Shown: in pieces, positions 42,412-51,030 of the stretch | Layout: every line of letters starts with the position of its first letter | Numbering within the stretch: the stretch's first letter is position 1 | NCBI RefSeq assembly: GCF_029269835.1 | Contig: NZ_JARJBB010000005.1 | Span: forward strand, 124,001-188,000 | DNA: 64,000 nt | Direction of reading: 5' to 3' | Origin: Streptomyces tropicalis | GTDB lineage: Bacteria > Actinomycetota > Actinomycetes > Streptomycetales > Streptomycetaceae | Made by a program: the position numbers and the translations under genes | Notes under the pieces: generated by a model | What the model saw: the letters and a program-made list of their open reading frames with translations, nothing else | What the model was told of the DNA's origin: nothing | Database searches by the model: none

Positions 42412-44061
42412 TCAGCAGCCGTTGCGGTCCCGGGTGAGCACCCCCTGCACCGTGGTGAGGGTGTGGTCGTAGCAGCCTCCCGCGCCGTGCAGCCGATAGC
42501 GCTCGCTCGTCGTCGCGGCGGCATGGCGCTGCTCGCGCGGCACGTTCAGGGTGTAGGCGGCGTCGCCCGTGTAGGTGTCGTCGAGCCAGGTCCGGGACGT
42601 GCGCCGCCCGCCCCGGGTACCGGCCACCGCGGCGCGGTCACCGAGGGTGAGCTCGGTGCGCAGACGTCCGTCGGAGCCGATGACCGTCGTGCCGTTCATC
42701 GTGTAGGTGCGGTGGGTCCGCGTCGCGGTGGCCGGACGCCCGTGCGTCGCGACGGTCACGGTCTCGTCGTCGGTCCAGGTGGCGTCGAGCCCGTCGGTGT
42801 TCTCCCCGTCGGTCCAGCGGTGGACGGAGGTGTTGGCCAGACTGCGGGCGACGGTGGTGCTGACCCGGCCGTGCGAGGTGTCCACGTAGCCGGCGACGGT
42901 CAGCCGGTGGCCGCCCCGGGTGTCCACGCGCTGCTCCGGCCCGGGAGTGTAGGCGGCGGTGTCGGCGAGATCGCCCGCCCGGTCGACGGTGAGGACGCCG
43001 CCGACGTGCTCACGGTGGGCATCCTGCCAGACGAGCACGTTGACCGGGGTGCTCCAGCCGGCCTGACCCTGTGGCACTCCCGCGACCGAGACCTCGATCC
43101 GGTGCGGCCGGCCGTCGTTCAGGAGTCCGGCGAACGGCGTCAGGTCGTACTCGATCGGCCGGACGTCGAAGGCCCGGGGCGCGGCAAGCACGTACCACAG
43201 GAAGGGGTTGGACCAGCCGCCCGTCCACACGGTCGGGAACGGCGACGCGATTCCGGCCAGCCGGCCGTCGACCCTGATCTGCACCTCCCGGTACGGCCCC
43301 CGGTCCGCGGTGCACGAGTACGGTGCCTGCTTCGGCACCGCCAGATACCAGAACTCCTCGCACCCCCCTCCCGAACCGGTGGCGTACACCTCCGCGACGA
43401 TGCGCTCGCTGTTGCGCGGGGTGGTCAGCGCGGTGCCCCCGGCGAGAGTGAGGACACGGTCGGGCACGGCCGCGGGCCGGGTGTCTCGGTCCGCGGCGTA
43501 GAACGTCAGCGTGGCCCTGACATCGAGCACGCCGGTGTAGGTGTCGTCGACGACGTTGCCGATGAGCATCTCGACGTCCTCGGCGCGGCGGAACGTGTCG
43601 CTGTAGCGCGTGACGTCCTTCTCCACCGACCAGGAGATCCCGTCGGGCGAGGGCTCCGGCGTCGAGGTGCGCAGGATCTCCACCCCGCCGACGTGCAGAT
43701 AGCCGAGCCGGTCGAACTGCCGTCCCTTGACCTTGCCGTCGAGCCGCAGCACCACCTTGCTCCAGCGGCTGCCGCAGCCGCGCGGCGGCGTGTACCGGCC
43801 GCGGTACGGCGTGAAGTCCCGGAACTGCGTCTCGGCCAGGGTGACGCGGCAGGCCGCCCCGGGAGGCCGGGCCACCGGGGGTGCCGCGGTGACGGGATCG
43901 TGCCAGTCGGTTCCGAACTCGGTCGGAGGCTCAACCGGTCGACCGGCCGGGACGGACGCCTCCGTGCGCCCCCCGGCCGACTGCGCCGGAGCCGCACCGA
44001 GAAGGGTGCCCGCCAGAAGCGCCGCCCCGGTGAGCATGCACATGATTACCCGATGTCTCAT
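42412..44061 (-). CDS. Secreted peptide-N4-asparagine amidase (PNGase A family)
   Basis: A protein of 549 aa from ATG 44061. A Sec signal peptide (HRVIMCMLTGAALLAGTLL, cleavage near AQSAGG) indicates export. The mature part follows the PNGase A domain: WSKVVLRLDGKVKGRQFDRLG and LHVGGVEILRTSTPEPSPDG, then VEKDVTRYSDTFRR, and later GGCEEFWYLAVP, REVQIRVDGRLAGIASPFP and WTGGWSNPFLWY. The family removes N-glycans from glycopeptides. It could help the organism use eukaryotic glycoproteins from plant or fungal material, cleaving outside the cell. No glycan-uptake genes are adjacent. Confidence 0.88.
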   Translation of the reverse strand: MRHRVIMCMLTGAALLAGTLLGAAPAQSAGGRTEASVPAGRPVEPPTEFGTDWHDPVTAAPPVARPPGAACRVTLAETQFRDFTPYRGRYTPPRGCGSRWSKVVLRLDGKVKGRQFDRLGYLHVGGVEILRTSTPEPSPDGISWSVEKDVTRYSDTFRRAEDVEMLIGNVVDDTYTGVLDVRATLTFYAADRDTRPAAVPDRVLTLAGGTALTTPRNSERIVAEVYATGSGGGCEEFWYLAVPKQAPYSCTADRGPYREVQIRVDGRLAGIASPFPTVWTGGWSNPFLWYVLAAPRAFDVRPIEYDLTPFAGLLNDGRPHRIEVSVAGVPQGQAGWSTPVNVLVWQDAHREHVGGVLTVDRAGDLADTAAYTPGPEQRVDTRGGHRLTVAGYVDTSHGRVSTTVARSLANTSVHRWTDGENTDGLDATWTDDETVTVATHGRPATATRTHRTYTMNGTTVIGSDGRLRTELTLGDRAAVAGTRGGRRTSRTWLDDTYTGDAAYTLNVPREQRHAAATTSERYRLHGAGGCYDHTLTTVQGVLTRDRNGC

Positions 44062-44230
44062 GGCCCGTGTTCTACGGGGAGTCGGCGGCGACCGCAATGG
44101 CGCCCGTCGCCCGGCAGCCCGGGTCGGCCACCCCTGCCGGAACATGTCTGCGGGGGAGCGATCGCACTCCGTCCGGGCGACTGTCCCCCGTACCGTCGTA
44201 CGAGGGTCCCGTCCCGGCCGTCCCCTCCCG

Positions 44231-44992
44231 TCAGTACCGATCCCGGGCGGCCTTCAGATTGGCCCGGTCCCCCATCACCACGACCGGCTTCTGCTGGGGG
44301 TCGAGTCTGCGCAGCAGGAACCGCATCGCCCGCTCGGGCACACTCACACAGCCCAATGTGCCGTCACCGTGGTCGAGATGGAGCCAGATGCTGCCCCCCT
44401 TGTCCTTGCCGAGAGGACGCGTGGGGTCGTCGGGGCGGGTGCCTCGCAGCCGGTTGTAGTCGATGGCGATGACGTAGTCGAAGTCGTGCCAGTGCGCCTC
44501 GTCCCACTCGTAGGGGGAGACGAAGGCGTCCTCGTCCTGGGTGTACGGGAGCTGCGCTCCCGGATCCTCCAGGAGGCCGCCGGCATCGGAGAGGGAGAAG
44601 ACTCCGACCGGGGTGCGCTCGTCGCCGTCGTGATGATCGGTGGTCCAGCCCCGCTTGCCGTTGTGCGACGGCCAGCTGCGGATGCGCTCCCACCTGGCTC
44701 CGTGCTTCTCGTAGAGCACCAGCGTGCCGTCCGGGGAGCTCTCCCCGTCCCCGTACACGGCCACGATCTGGCGCGAACCGGCAGGTACGTGCCGCCACAG
44801 CCGGTCCCCCACACCTGGCACACGGGGTGGCTCCACCGGACGGGGCCGGACGCTCGCGTCCGTACCGCCGGGCCTGGGGACGCCACCGCCGTGATCGGTC
44901 ACCGTCCGGGGGCCGCCGCACGCGGCCAGAACCGACATGAAGAACCCACAGGTCGCCGCGGCGACCATCGCTCGCCTTGTACCACTCAGCAT
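44231..44992 (-). CDS. L,D-transpeptidase family lipoprotein
   Basis: A protein of 253 aa from ATG 44992. The N-terminus is a lipoprotein signal with lipobox LAAC (Cys near 25), so it should be anchored on the outer face of the membrane. The YkuD-like catalytic motif is IWLHLDHGDGTLGCVSVPE, with His and the nucleophile Cys in the expected HxnG(C/T)xS/V order. It would form 3-3 crosslinks or attach proteins to peptidoglycan. The substrate-side segment HNGKRGWTTDHHDGDERTP resembles variants often annotated only as L,D-transpeptidase family. Confidence 0.82.
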   Translation of the reverse strand: MLSGTRRAMVAAATCGFFMSVLAACGGPRTVTDHGGGVPRPGGTDASVRPRPVEPPRVPGVGDRLWRHVPAGSRQIVAVYGDGESSPDGTLVLYEKHGARWERIRSWPSHNGKRGWTTDHHDGDERTPVGVFSLSDAGGLLEDPGAQLPYTQDEDAFVSPYEWDEAHWHDFDYVIAIDYNRLRGTRPDDPTRPLGKDKGGSIWLHLDHGDGTLGCVSVPERAMRFLLRRLDPQQKPVVVMGDRANLKAARDRY

Positions 44993-45378
44993 GATCCCAT
45001 CGTGGGCACCGCGCCCAGGATGATCCACTTGAGTTGGGCCAAACAGTCTCACCCCACGTCATTTCACCCGGCCCAGTGCCTACTTGCGGCTGACGACGGG
45101 CCTCGGGAGCCTGGTCCGCGGGGGTCCGCGGGGGTCGGCAGGAGTCCGCGGGGTGGGGAAAGGGGCGGGGGCGGATCGAGGCCGGGTACGGCACGGGACC
45201 GGCGCCGGTCCGCACCCCACGTCCCGGAAAACCGGTTGCCTTCCGCCACGCTGCGACGCGACCCTGTCACGGCTTGTTGCCCGGGCCGCCTCCGCCTGCT
45301 CTCCCCCGCCCGATGCCGGCCGCCCTCCTCCCCTCGACCCGTCACTCTTTCCGCCCCGACTCGAGCTCCTGGGACGCC
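44993..45378. other. 386-bp divergent intergenic region
   Basis: No gene was recognised. The region includes a perfect 16-bp palindrome GGACCGGCGCCGGTCC (45196-45211), a candidate operator for the ABC exporter operon to the right or the transpeptidase to the left, plus short GTCCGCGGGG repeats near 45116-45160. Confidence 0.35.
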
Positions 45379-47394
45379 ATGCGAATCCAAGACCTTCCGT
45401 ACTCCGACCCGGGTGTACCCGACGCACGCTCAGGACCTCGATTCCTGTGGTGGCTCGGGCGGAACCAACTGGGCGTTCAGGCGAAGGCCCTGGCCTGGGG
45501 ACTGCTGCACTTCACCTCCGTCTCCGCCCTGCCGTTCTGCGTCGGGCTCGCTGTCCAGGCCGTCGTCGACCGGTCCGCCGCCCACCTGGTCCGGGCCGGC
45601 GCACTGCTGGTGGTGTGCTGCCTCGGCAACGCGCTCGGCGACACCTTCCTGCACCGCGCCGCCGTCACCAACTGGATCACTGCCGCAGCCCGCGTCCAGC
45701 AGCTTCTGGCCCGTCAGGCCACCCATCTGGGTGCGGGGCTGACCCGGCGGGTGGCCGCGGGCGAGGTCGTCGCCGTATCCACCGGTGACGTCGAGAAGAT
45801 CGGCTGGTTCGTGGAGGCGGTGTCGCGGTTCACCGCCGCCGCTCTCACCCTCGTGCTGGTCTCCGTGGGTCTGATGGTCTACCAGCCCGCCCTCGGTGCG
45901 GTCGTCGCCGTGGGCCTGCCCCTCCTCGCGATCGCGGTCCTGCCGCTGCTGCCCCGCGCGACCCGGCGCGCCGACCTCCAGCGCGAGAAGGCGGGCCGCG
46001 CCACCGAACTGGCCTCGGACACCGTCGCCGGGCTGCGGGTGCTGCGCGGCATCGGCGGTGAGGAGCTGTTCCTCGCCCGCTACCGCCGGGCCTCACAGGA
46101 GGTGCGGCAGGCCGCTGTGCGCAGTGCCCGCATGTGGTCGCTGATCTCGGCGATCCAGGTGATGCTTCCGGGGCTGCTGCTGATCGCGGTGGTCTGGCAC
46201 GGCGTCCAGTTGGCCCGCGCGGGCCGTGTCACCGTCGGCGAACTGGTCACGGTCTACAGCTCGGTCATGGTGCTCACCTACCCTCTCCGGTACTTCGAGG
46301 AGATCGCCATGGCCTACTCCTTCTCCCGCCCCTCGGCCACCAGGACGGCCGGGGTGTTGTCCCTGACGCGGTCCACGGAAACCGCCGGGAGCGGGACGAC
46401 GGACGAGGTCCCCCGAGGGGATCTGCACGACCCGCTGACCGGCCTGATCGCGCCGTCCGGCCGGCTGACCGCCGTGGTGTGCGGCGACCCGGACGCGGCG
46501 GGCCGGCTGGCGGAGCGGCTCGGTGGCCACCCGGCCGAACGCAGCACCTCGGCCCGGCTCGGCGGTGTCCCGCTCGACGAGCTGTCCCTGACCTCCGCAC
46601 GCACGGCCGTCCTGGTGCAGGACAAGGACCCGGTCCTGCTGTCGGGGTCGCTGCGCTCGCTGCTCGACGTGCCGCGTTCCGGCGCCGTGGACGCGGAGGA
46701 CGCGCTGACGGCCGCTCAGTGCGGAGACGTCCTGGAAGCACTGGCGCAGGCGTCGGTGGGCGCCGAGGACCCGATGGACGTACGCATCACCGAGCGCGGC
46801 CGGTCCCTCTCCGGGGGCCAACGCCAACGTCTGGCGCTGGCCCGTTCCCTGGTCACCGACCCGGAGGTGCTCGTCCTCGACGAACCGACCTCCGCCGTCG
46901 ACTCGCACACCGAGGAGCGGATCGCCGCGGGCGTGCGCGATCTGCGCTCCGGGCGCACCACGGTGGTGTTCACCTCCTCGCCGCTCGTTCTGGAGCTCGC
47001 CGACCGGGTGGTGCTGGTGCAGGAGGACGCGGTCGCCGCCGTCGGCACGCACCGCGAGCTTCTGGGGGCCGAGCCCGCGTACCGGGCGGTCGTGACGCGG
47101 GAGACCGACGGGGAGCCTGCCGCCCTGGCGGCACAGGTGGCCGGTGCCGGCATGCCGGGCGCCGGTGCGAGCACGTCGTCCCGGCAGACCGCCGAAGCGG
47201 CGCCCGGCCGGGACGACGCGGCCGGAACGCTCGGTCCGCACCGGGACGGTCGGGACGGTCTGCCCGAGGCCGGGCACGCTCCCGGCCGCCGCCGACCCGT
47301 GGAGGACGACGAGGGCGCGCTCGCCCGGTCCGCGCCGCCTGACGCCCGGACCGCGCCGCGCGGGCTCCGGCACGAGATCGAGGAGAACGCATGA
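45379..47394 (+). CDS. Heterodimeric ABC exporter subunit with degenerate Walker A
   Basis: A protein of 671 aa from ATG 45379 (ribosome site weak). Six helices span ~35-330. The ATPase domain is unusual: where Walker A (GxxGxGKST) should be it reads VVCGDPDAAGRLAERL (~363-378), without Lys, and the H-loop has Ser (VVFTSSPLVLELAD) instead of His. The signature LSGGQRQRLALARSL (~476) and Walker B VLVLDEPTSAVD are canonical. Such a subunit cannot hydrolyse ATP in its own site but donates its signature motif to the partner. The last ~100 residues are a Gly/Ala/Asp-rich disordered tail. The stop overlaps the partner start (ATGA). Confidence 0.88.
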   Translation: MRIQDLPYSDPGVPDARSGPRFLWWLGRNQLGVQAKALAWGLLHFTSVSALPFCVGLAVQAVVDRSAAHLVRAGALLVVCCLGNALGDTFLHRAAVTNWITAAARVQQLLARQATHLGAGLTRRVAAGEVVAVSTGDVEKIGWFVEAVSRFTAAALTLVLVSVGLMVYQPALGAVVAVGLPLLAIAVLPLLPRATRRADLQREKAGRATELASDTVAGLRVLRGIGGEELFLARYRRASQEVRQAAVRSARMWSLISAIQVMLPGLLLIAVVWHGVQLARAGRVTVGELVTVYSSVMVLTYPLRYFEEIAMAYSFSRPSATRTAGVLSLTRSTETAGSGTTDEVPRGDLHDPLTGLIAPSGRLTAVVCGDPDAAGRLAERLGGHPAERSTSARLGGVPLDELSLTSARTAVLVQDKDPVLLSGSLRSLLDVPRSGAVDAEDALTAAQCGDVLEALAQASVGAEDPMDVRITERGRSLSGGQRQRLALARSLVTDPEVLVLDEPTSAVDSHTEERIAAGVRDLRSGRTTVVFTSSPLVLELADRVVLVQEDAVAAVGTHRELLGAEPAYRAVVTRETDGEPAALAAQVAGAGMPGAGASTSSRQTAEAAPGRDDAAGTLGPHRDGRDGLPEAGHAPGRRRPVEDDEGALARSAPPDARTAPRGLRHEIEENA

Positions 47395-49253
47395 TCGGCG
47401 TGGCCCCGCCGGCGTACGACCCGGCGGCTCCGACGACGGCGAGCACTCTGCCCGTCGGCGCCCCCGCGACCGTGCGCGCCTACGTCGCCGAACTGTTCCG
47501 CCGCCATCGGCGTGCCTTCCTGCTGCTCGTCGCCGTGAACACCGTGGCCGTGCTGGCCTCCATGGCGGGTCCGTGGCTGCTGGGCGATCTGGTGGAGCGG
47601 GTGTCGGACCGGTCCGCCCCGTGGCATCCGGGGCTCACCGTGACCCTCTTCCTGCTGGCCCTGCTCGTCCAGGCCGTCTTCGTGCGGCAGGTGCGGCTGC
47701 GCGGGGCGATGCTCGGCGAGCGGATGCTGGCCGACCTGCGCGAGGACTTCCTCGTCCGCTCGGTCGGGCTGCCGCCCGGTGTCCTGGAGCGCGCGGGCAC
47801 CGGCGACCTGCTGTCCCGCATCACCACCGACATCGACCGGCTCGGCAACGCCATGCGCGAGGCAGTGCCCCAGCTCGCGATCGGAGTGGTGTGGGCCGTG
47901 CTGCTGCTCGGCGGTCTCGTCGTCACCGCGCCGCCGCTCGCCGCCGCGGTCCTGCTTGCCCTGCCGGTGCTGGTGGCCGGCTGTCGCTGGTACTTCCGGC
48001 GCGCACCGTCCGCCTACCGGGCGGAGGCCGCCGGGTACGCGTCCGTGGCCGCCGCCCTCGCCGAGACCGTCGACGCCGGACGCACCGTGGAGGCGCACCG
48101 CCTCGGCGACCGGCGCCGGGCCCTGTCGGACCGGCGGATCCGGGAGTGGACCGCCTGGGAGCGCTACACGCTGTGGCTGCGGTCGGTGCTCTTCCCGGTC
48201 ATCAACGTCACCCATGTGACCGTCCTCGGATCCGTGCTCATGGTCGGCGGCGTGTTCGTCCTGCACGGCTGGATCGGGGTGGGCCGGATGACCACGGGCG
48301 CCCTGATCGCGCAGATGCTGGTCGACCCGGTGGGGCTGATCCTGCGCTGGTACGACGAGCTGCAGGTCGCGCAGGTGTCGCTGGCGCGTCTGGTCGGGGT
48401 GCGGGACATCGAGCCGGACGCGGGGGACGCCTCGGCGGAACCCGGCGGACGGGACGTGCACGCGGACACGGTGCACTTCGGGTACCGGGAGGGCGTCGAC
48501 GTGCTGCGGGAGGTGTCGCTGCGGGTCCCGCCCGGCACCCGGATGGCGCTGGTCGGACCCTCGGGCGCCGGCAAGTCCACACTGGGCCGGCTGCTGGCGG
48601 GGATCTACGCGCCCCGCGCGGGCCGGATCACCCTTGGTGGCGCCGAGCTGTCCCGGATGCCGGCCGAGGTGGTGCGCTCCCATGTAGCGCTCGTGAACCA
48701 GGAGCACCACGTCTTCGTCGGCTCCCTCCGCGACAACCTCCTGCTGGCGCTGCCGCCCGCCCGGCTGGGCCCGTCCACGGAGTCCCACGGTGCGGCCGCC
48801 GACGGGGACGGCGGCGTCGGCACCGGCTCCGCCGCCGGGGGTGTGGAAGCCGAGCTGTGGGCGGCGCTGGCCGCGGTCGACGCCGACGGCTGGGCGCGGG
48901 CTCTCCCCGAGGGCCTCGACACCGAGGTCGGCTCGGGCGGAACCGCGCTCACCCCGGCCCAGGCCCAGCAGATCGCGCTGGCCCGGCTGGTGCTCGCGGA
49001 TCCGCACACGCTGGTCCTGGACGAGGCCACCTCGCTCCTCGACCCGCGGGCGGCCCGCCATCTGGAGCGGTCGCTGGCCCGCGTGCTCGACGGCCGCACC
49101 GTGGTCGCCATCGCCCACCGGCTGCACACGGCCCATGACGCGGACGTCATCGCCGTCGTCGAGAACGGCCGCATCAGCGAGCTCGGCGGCCACGACGAGC
49201 TGGTGACGGCGGGCGGTCCCTACGCGGCCCTGTGGAGGTCCTGGCACGGCTGA
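47391..49253 (+). CDS. Heterodimeric ABC exporter subunit with degenerate signature
   Basis: A protein of 620 aa coupled to the preceding gene. Six helices span ~35-320. Walker A GPSGAGKST (~390), Walker B TLVLDEATSLLD and the H-loop VVAIAHRLHTAHD are intact, but the ABC signature reads LTPAQAQQIALARL (~519) rather than LSGGQ. A Gly/Ala-rich insertion (~465-485) precedes it. With its partner it forms one catalytic site (this Walker A with the partner's LSGGQ) and one dead site, the asymmetric arrangement known from TM287/288 and TAP. Substrate unknown. Confidence 0.9.
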   Translation: MIGVAPPAYDPAAPTTASTLPVGAPATVRAYVAELFRRHRRAFLLLVAVNTVAVLASMAGPWLLGDLVERVSDRSAPWHPGLTVTLFLLALLVQAVFVRQVRLRGAMLGERMLADLREDFLVRSVGLPPGVLERAGTGDLLSRITTDIDRLGNAMREAVPQLAIGVVWAVLLLGGLVVTAPPLAAAVLLALPVLVAGCRWYFRRAPSAYRAEAAGYASVAAALAETVDAGRTVEAHRLGDRRRALSDRRIREWTAWERYTLWLRSVLFPVINVTHVTVLGSVLMVGGVFVLHGWIGVGRMTTGALIAQMLVDPVGLILRWYDELQVAQVSLARLVGVRDIEPDAGDASAEPGGRDVHADTVHFGYREGVDVLREVSLRVPPGTRMALVGPSGAGKSTLGRLLAGIYAPRAGRITLGGAELSRMPAEVVRSHVALVNQEHHVFVGSLRDNLLLALPPARLGPSTESHGAAADGDGGVGTGSAAGGVEAELWAALAAVDADGWARALPEGLDTEVGSGGTALTPAQAQQIALARLVLADPHTLVLDEATSLLDPRAARHLERSLARVLDGRTVVAIAHRLHTAHDADVIAVVENGRISELGGHDELVTAGGPYAALWRSWHG

Positions 49254-49497
49254 ACGGGACCGCACCCGGCCGGTCGCGGGCACATCGGCCCGCGGCGCCG
49301 GGCGGGGACGTCGTCACGGTTCGGCGCCGTGCCGTTGCGCGGTGGCGAACAGGGGTGGAAGTCTGGGAAGGGGCACCGGCCCGGGGAAGGCCGGGGAGCC
49401 CCCGGGATCGCGCAGAGCACGACCCGTGCCCCGTACGTCGGCGGCCGCCGGCCGCCGACGGTGAGCACGGGCCCGTCCCCACCCCCTGGAGGTACTC

Positions 49498-49971
49498 GTG
49501 GACAGCGCCGACGGATGGGGAGACGACGTCTACCAGCCCGATGACGGTGCCGAGGTCAAGGATGACGCCGGGCTGCTCGACGTGGAGGACACGCTGGAGA
49601 ACGACGGCGTCGACGATCCCCTGGACCGGGGCTGGTCCCCTCCGGAGCGGCCCTGGGCGGTCGAGCACACCGGTGTGACCGCGGCGGAGGGCCGAAGGGG
49701 CGAGACGCTGGATCAGCGGCTCGCCGAGGAGCTGCCGGACGTTCTCCCCGCTGACGGCGACGACCTCGGCGACTGCCAGGGCACCGACGGCGAGCTCCTG
49801 GACAACGAGGTCGGGGCGGCCCGCTCCGGCCGTCTCGTCGCACCCGACGAGGGGGCTCACGAGGACGAGGAGAGCGCGCTCGTCGCCACCGATGTGGGCA
49901 TCGACGGGGCGGCCGCCTCCGCGGAGGAGGCGGCGATGCACGTCGTGGACGAGGGGCCCCTGTCCGGCTGA
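49498..49971 (+). CDS. DUF5709 family protein
   Basis: A protein of 157 aa from GTG 49498, preceded by CTGGAGGT. It is strongly acidic (many Asp and Glu) with the DUF5709 pattern: GDDVYQPDD near the start, DVEDTLENDGVDDPLDRGWSPPE, a Thr/Leu-rich ETLDQRLAEELPDV and a C-terminal AASAEEAAMHVVDEGP. The family is restricted to actinobacteria, lacks an assigned function and is likely mostly disordered. The upstream gap 49254-49497 shows no other gene. Confidence 0.85.
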   Translation: MDSADGWGDDVYQPDDGAEVKDDAGLLDVEDTLENDGVDDPLDRGWSPPERPWAVEHTGVTAAEGRRGETLDQRLAEELPDVLPADGDDLGDCQGTDGELLDNEVGAARSGRLVAPDEGAHEDEESALVATDVGIDGAAASAEEAAMHVVDEGPLSG

Positions 49972-50090
49972 CCGTTCCGGGCGCCTGCCGGTGACTCCCC
50001 CGTGTCCGTGGCGTGCCAGGCCGCGCCGCACCTGCCGTGCCGGCCCGGGCATCTGCCGTTCCGCCCCACGAGCCGGAGGCCGCGGAGTCC

Positions 50091-50885
50091 TCAGATGAAG
50101 TTCAGCGCCGCAGCGCAGCCCACTCCGCCCAGCAGCATGAACGCCGGCATGAGCACCTTCAGCTCCACCCAGCTGCCGGCCCGGAACCGCATCACCTTCG
50201 GCGGCCCCAAGGGGTACCAGCGCTTGCGGCCCACCGGTATCGGCCACAGGATCGGGCAGCCCGAGACCGTCAGGGCGTCCCCGATGTCGTGCACCAGCGC
50301 CCCGAGCACGATCGGCAGCCCCAGCCACAGGTACCCCTGGCCCGGCGCCGTGAACAGCCAGTGCGCGCCCTTGCCCGGCTTGGCCAGGATCCCGCCGAGG
50401 ATCCACGCACTGGTCGCGGCCAGCAGCCATACCAGGACATCGCTGCTGGAACCGCGGGCGGCCCGCCACAGCAGACCCTCGATGGCCAGCACCATATGGA
50501 CGAAGAGGATGCCCAGCACCGCCCAGCGTCCGCCGGTGATCGCCGCGACCGAGGAGCCCGCGCCGACCAGCACCGCCCACAGCCAGGTGTGCGTCAGCGT
50601 CCGGTGGCCGCCGGAGCGGCGGGCGTCGCCCGGCTTCCTGGTCGCCTTGTAGACGGCGTACGACAGCCTGTCGACGATCTCGCAGATCCAGCGGGAGATG
50701 GGTCCGAAGGCGCGCGAGATCGTCGCGGCCTTGTGATCGAGATCGGGGGCGAGGGCGGCGCCCGCGCAGATCAGCGCTCCCACCAGCAGTACCGGCCAGG
50801 GCATCGGATGACCGGCGGCTGCGGCCGCCGCTCCGACGCCGAGCCAGGCGGCGGCCCCCGACAGTGAGTGTGCTGGTCCCATCAT
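50091..50885 (-). CDS. YdjM-like inner-membrane metal-dependent hydrolase family protein
   Basis: A protein of 264 aa from ATG 50885 (the next codon is also ATG). It is hydrophobic with several membrane segments and the family signatures APDLDHKAATISR (~48-60), GHRTLTHTWLWA (~93-104) and a later HDIGDALT, whose His and Asp residues form the predicted metal site. E. coli YdjM is an SOS-induced relative of unknown substrate. It is divergent from the helicase gene, with 145 bp between the starts. Confidence 0.85.
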   Translation of the reverse strand: MMGPAHSLSGAAAWLGVGAAAAAAGHPMPWPVLLVGALICAGAALAPDLDHKAATISRAFGPISRWICEIVDRLSYAVYKATRKPGDARRSGGHRTLTHTWLWAVLVGAGSSVAAITGGRWAVLGILFVHMVLAIEGLLWRAARGSSSDVLVWLLAATSAWILGGILAKPGKGAHWLFTAPGQGYLWLGLPIVLGALVHDIGDALTVSGCPILWPIPVGRKRWYPLGPPKVMRFRAGSWVELKVLMPAFMLLGGVGCAAALNFI

Positions 50886-51030
50886 GGCCGTTCCCCGCCC
50901 CGTTCCTCTTGCACCGCTGTCGAGTTGACCCGCTGCGTCGTTGATCCGTCGACCGCCCAGCGTATCGTTCATGATCTTCGAACCGGCAGCCGATTCCCGT
51001 CTCGGACGGGTCGGCAGGCAAGATGGGGGC

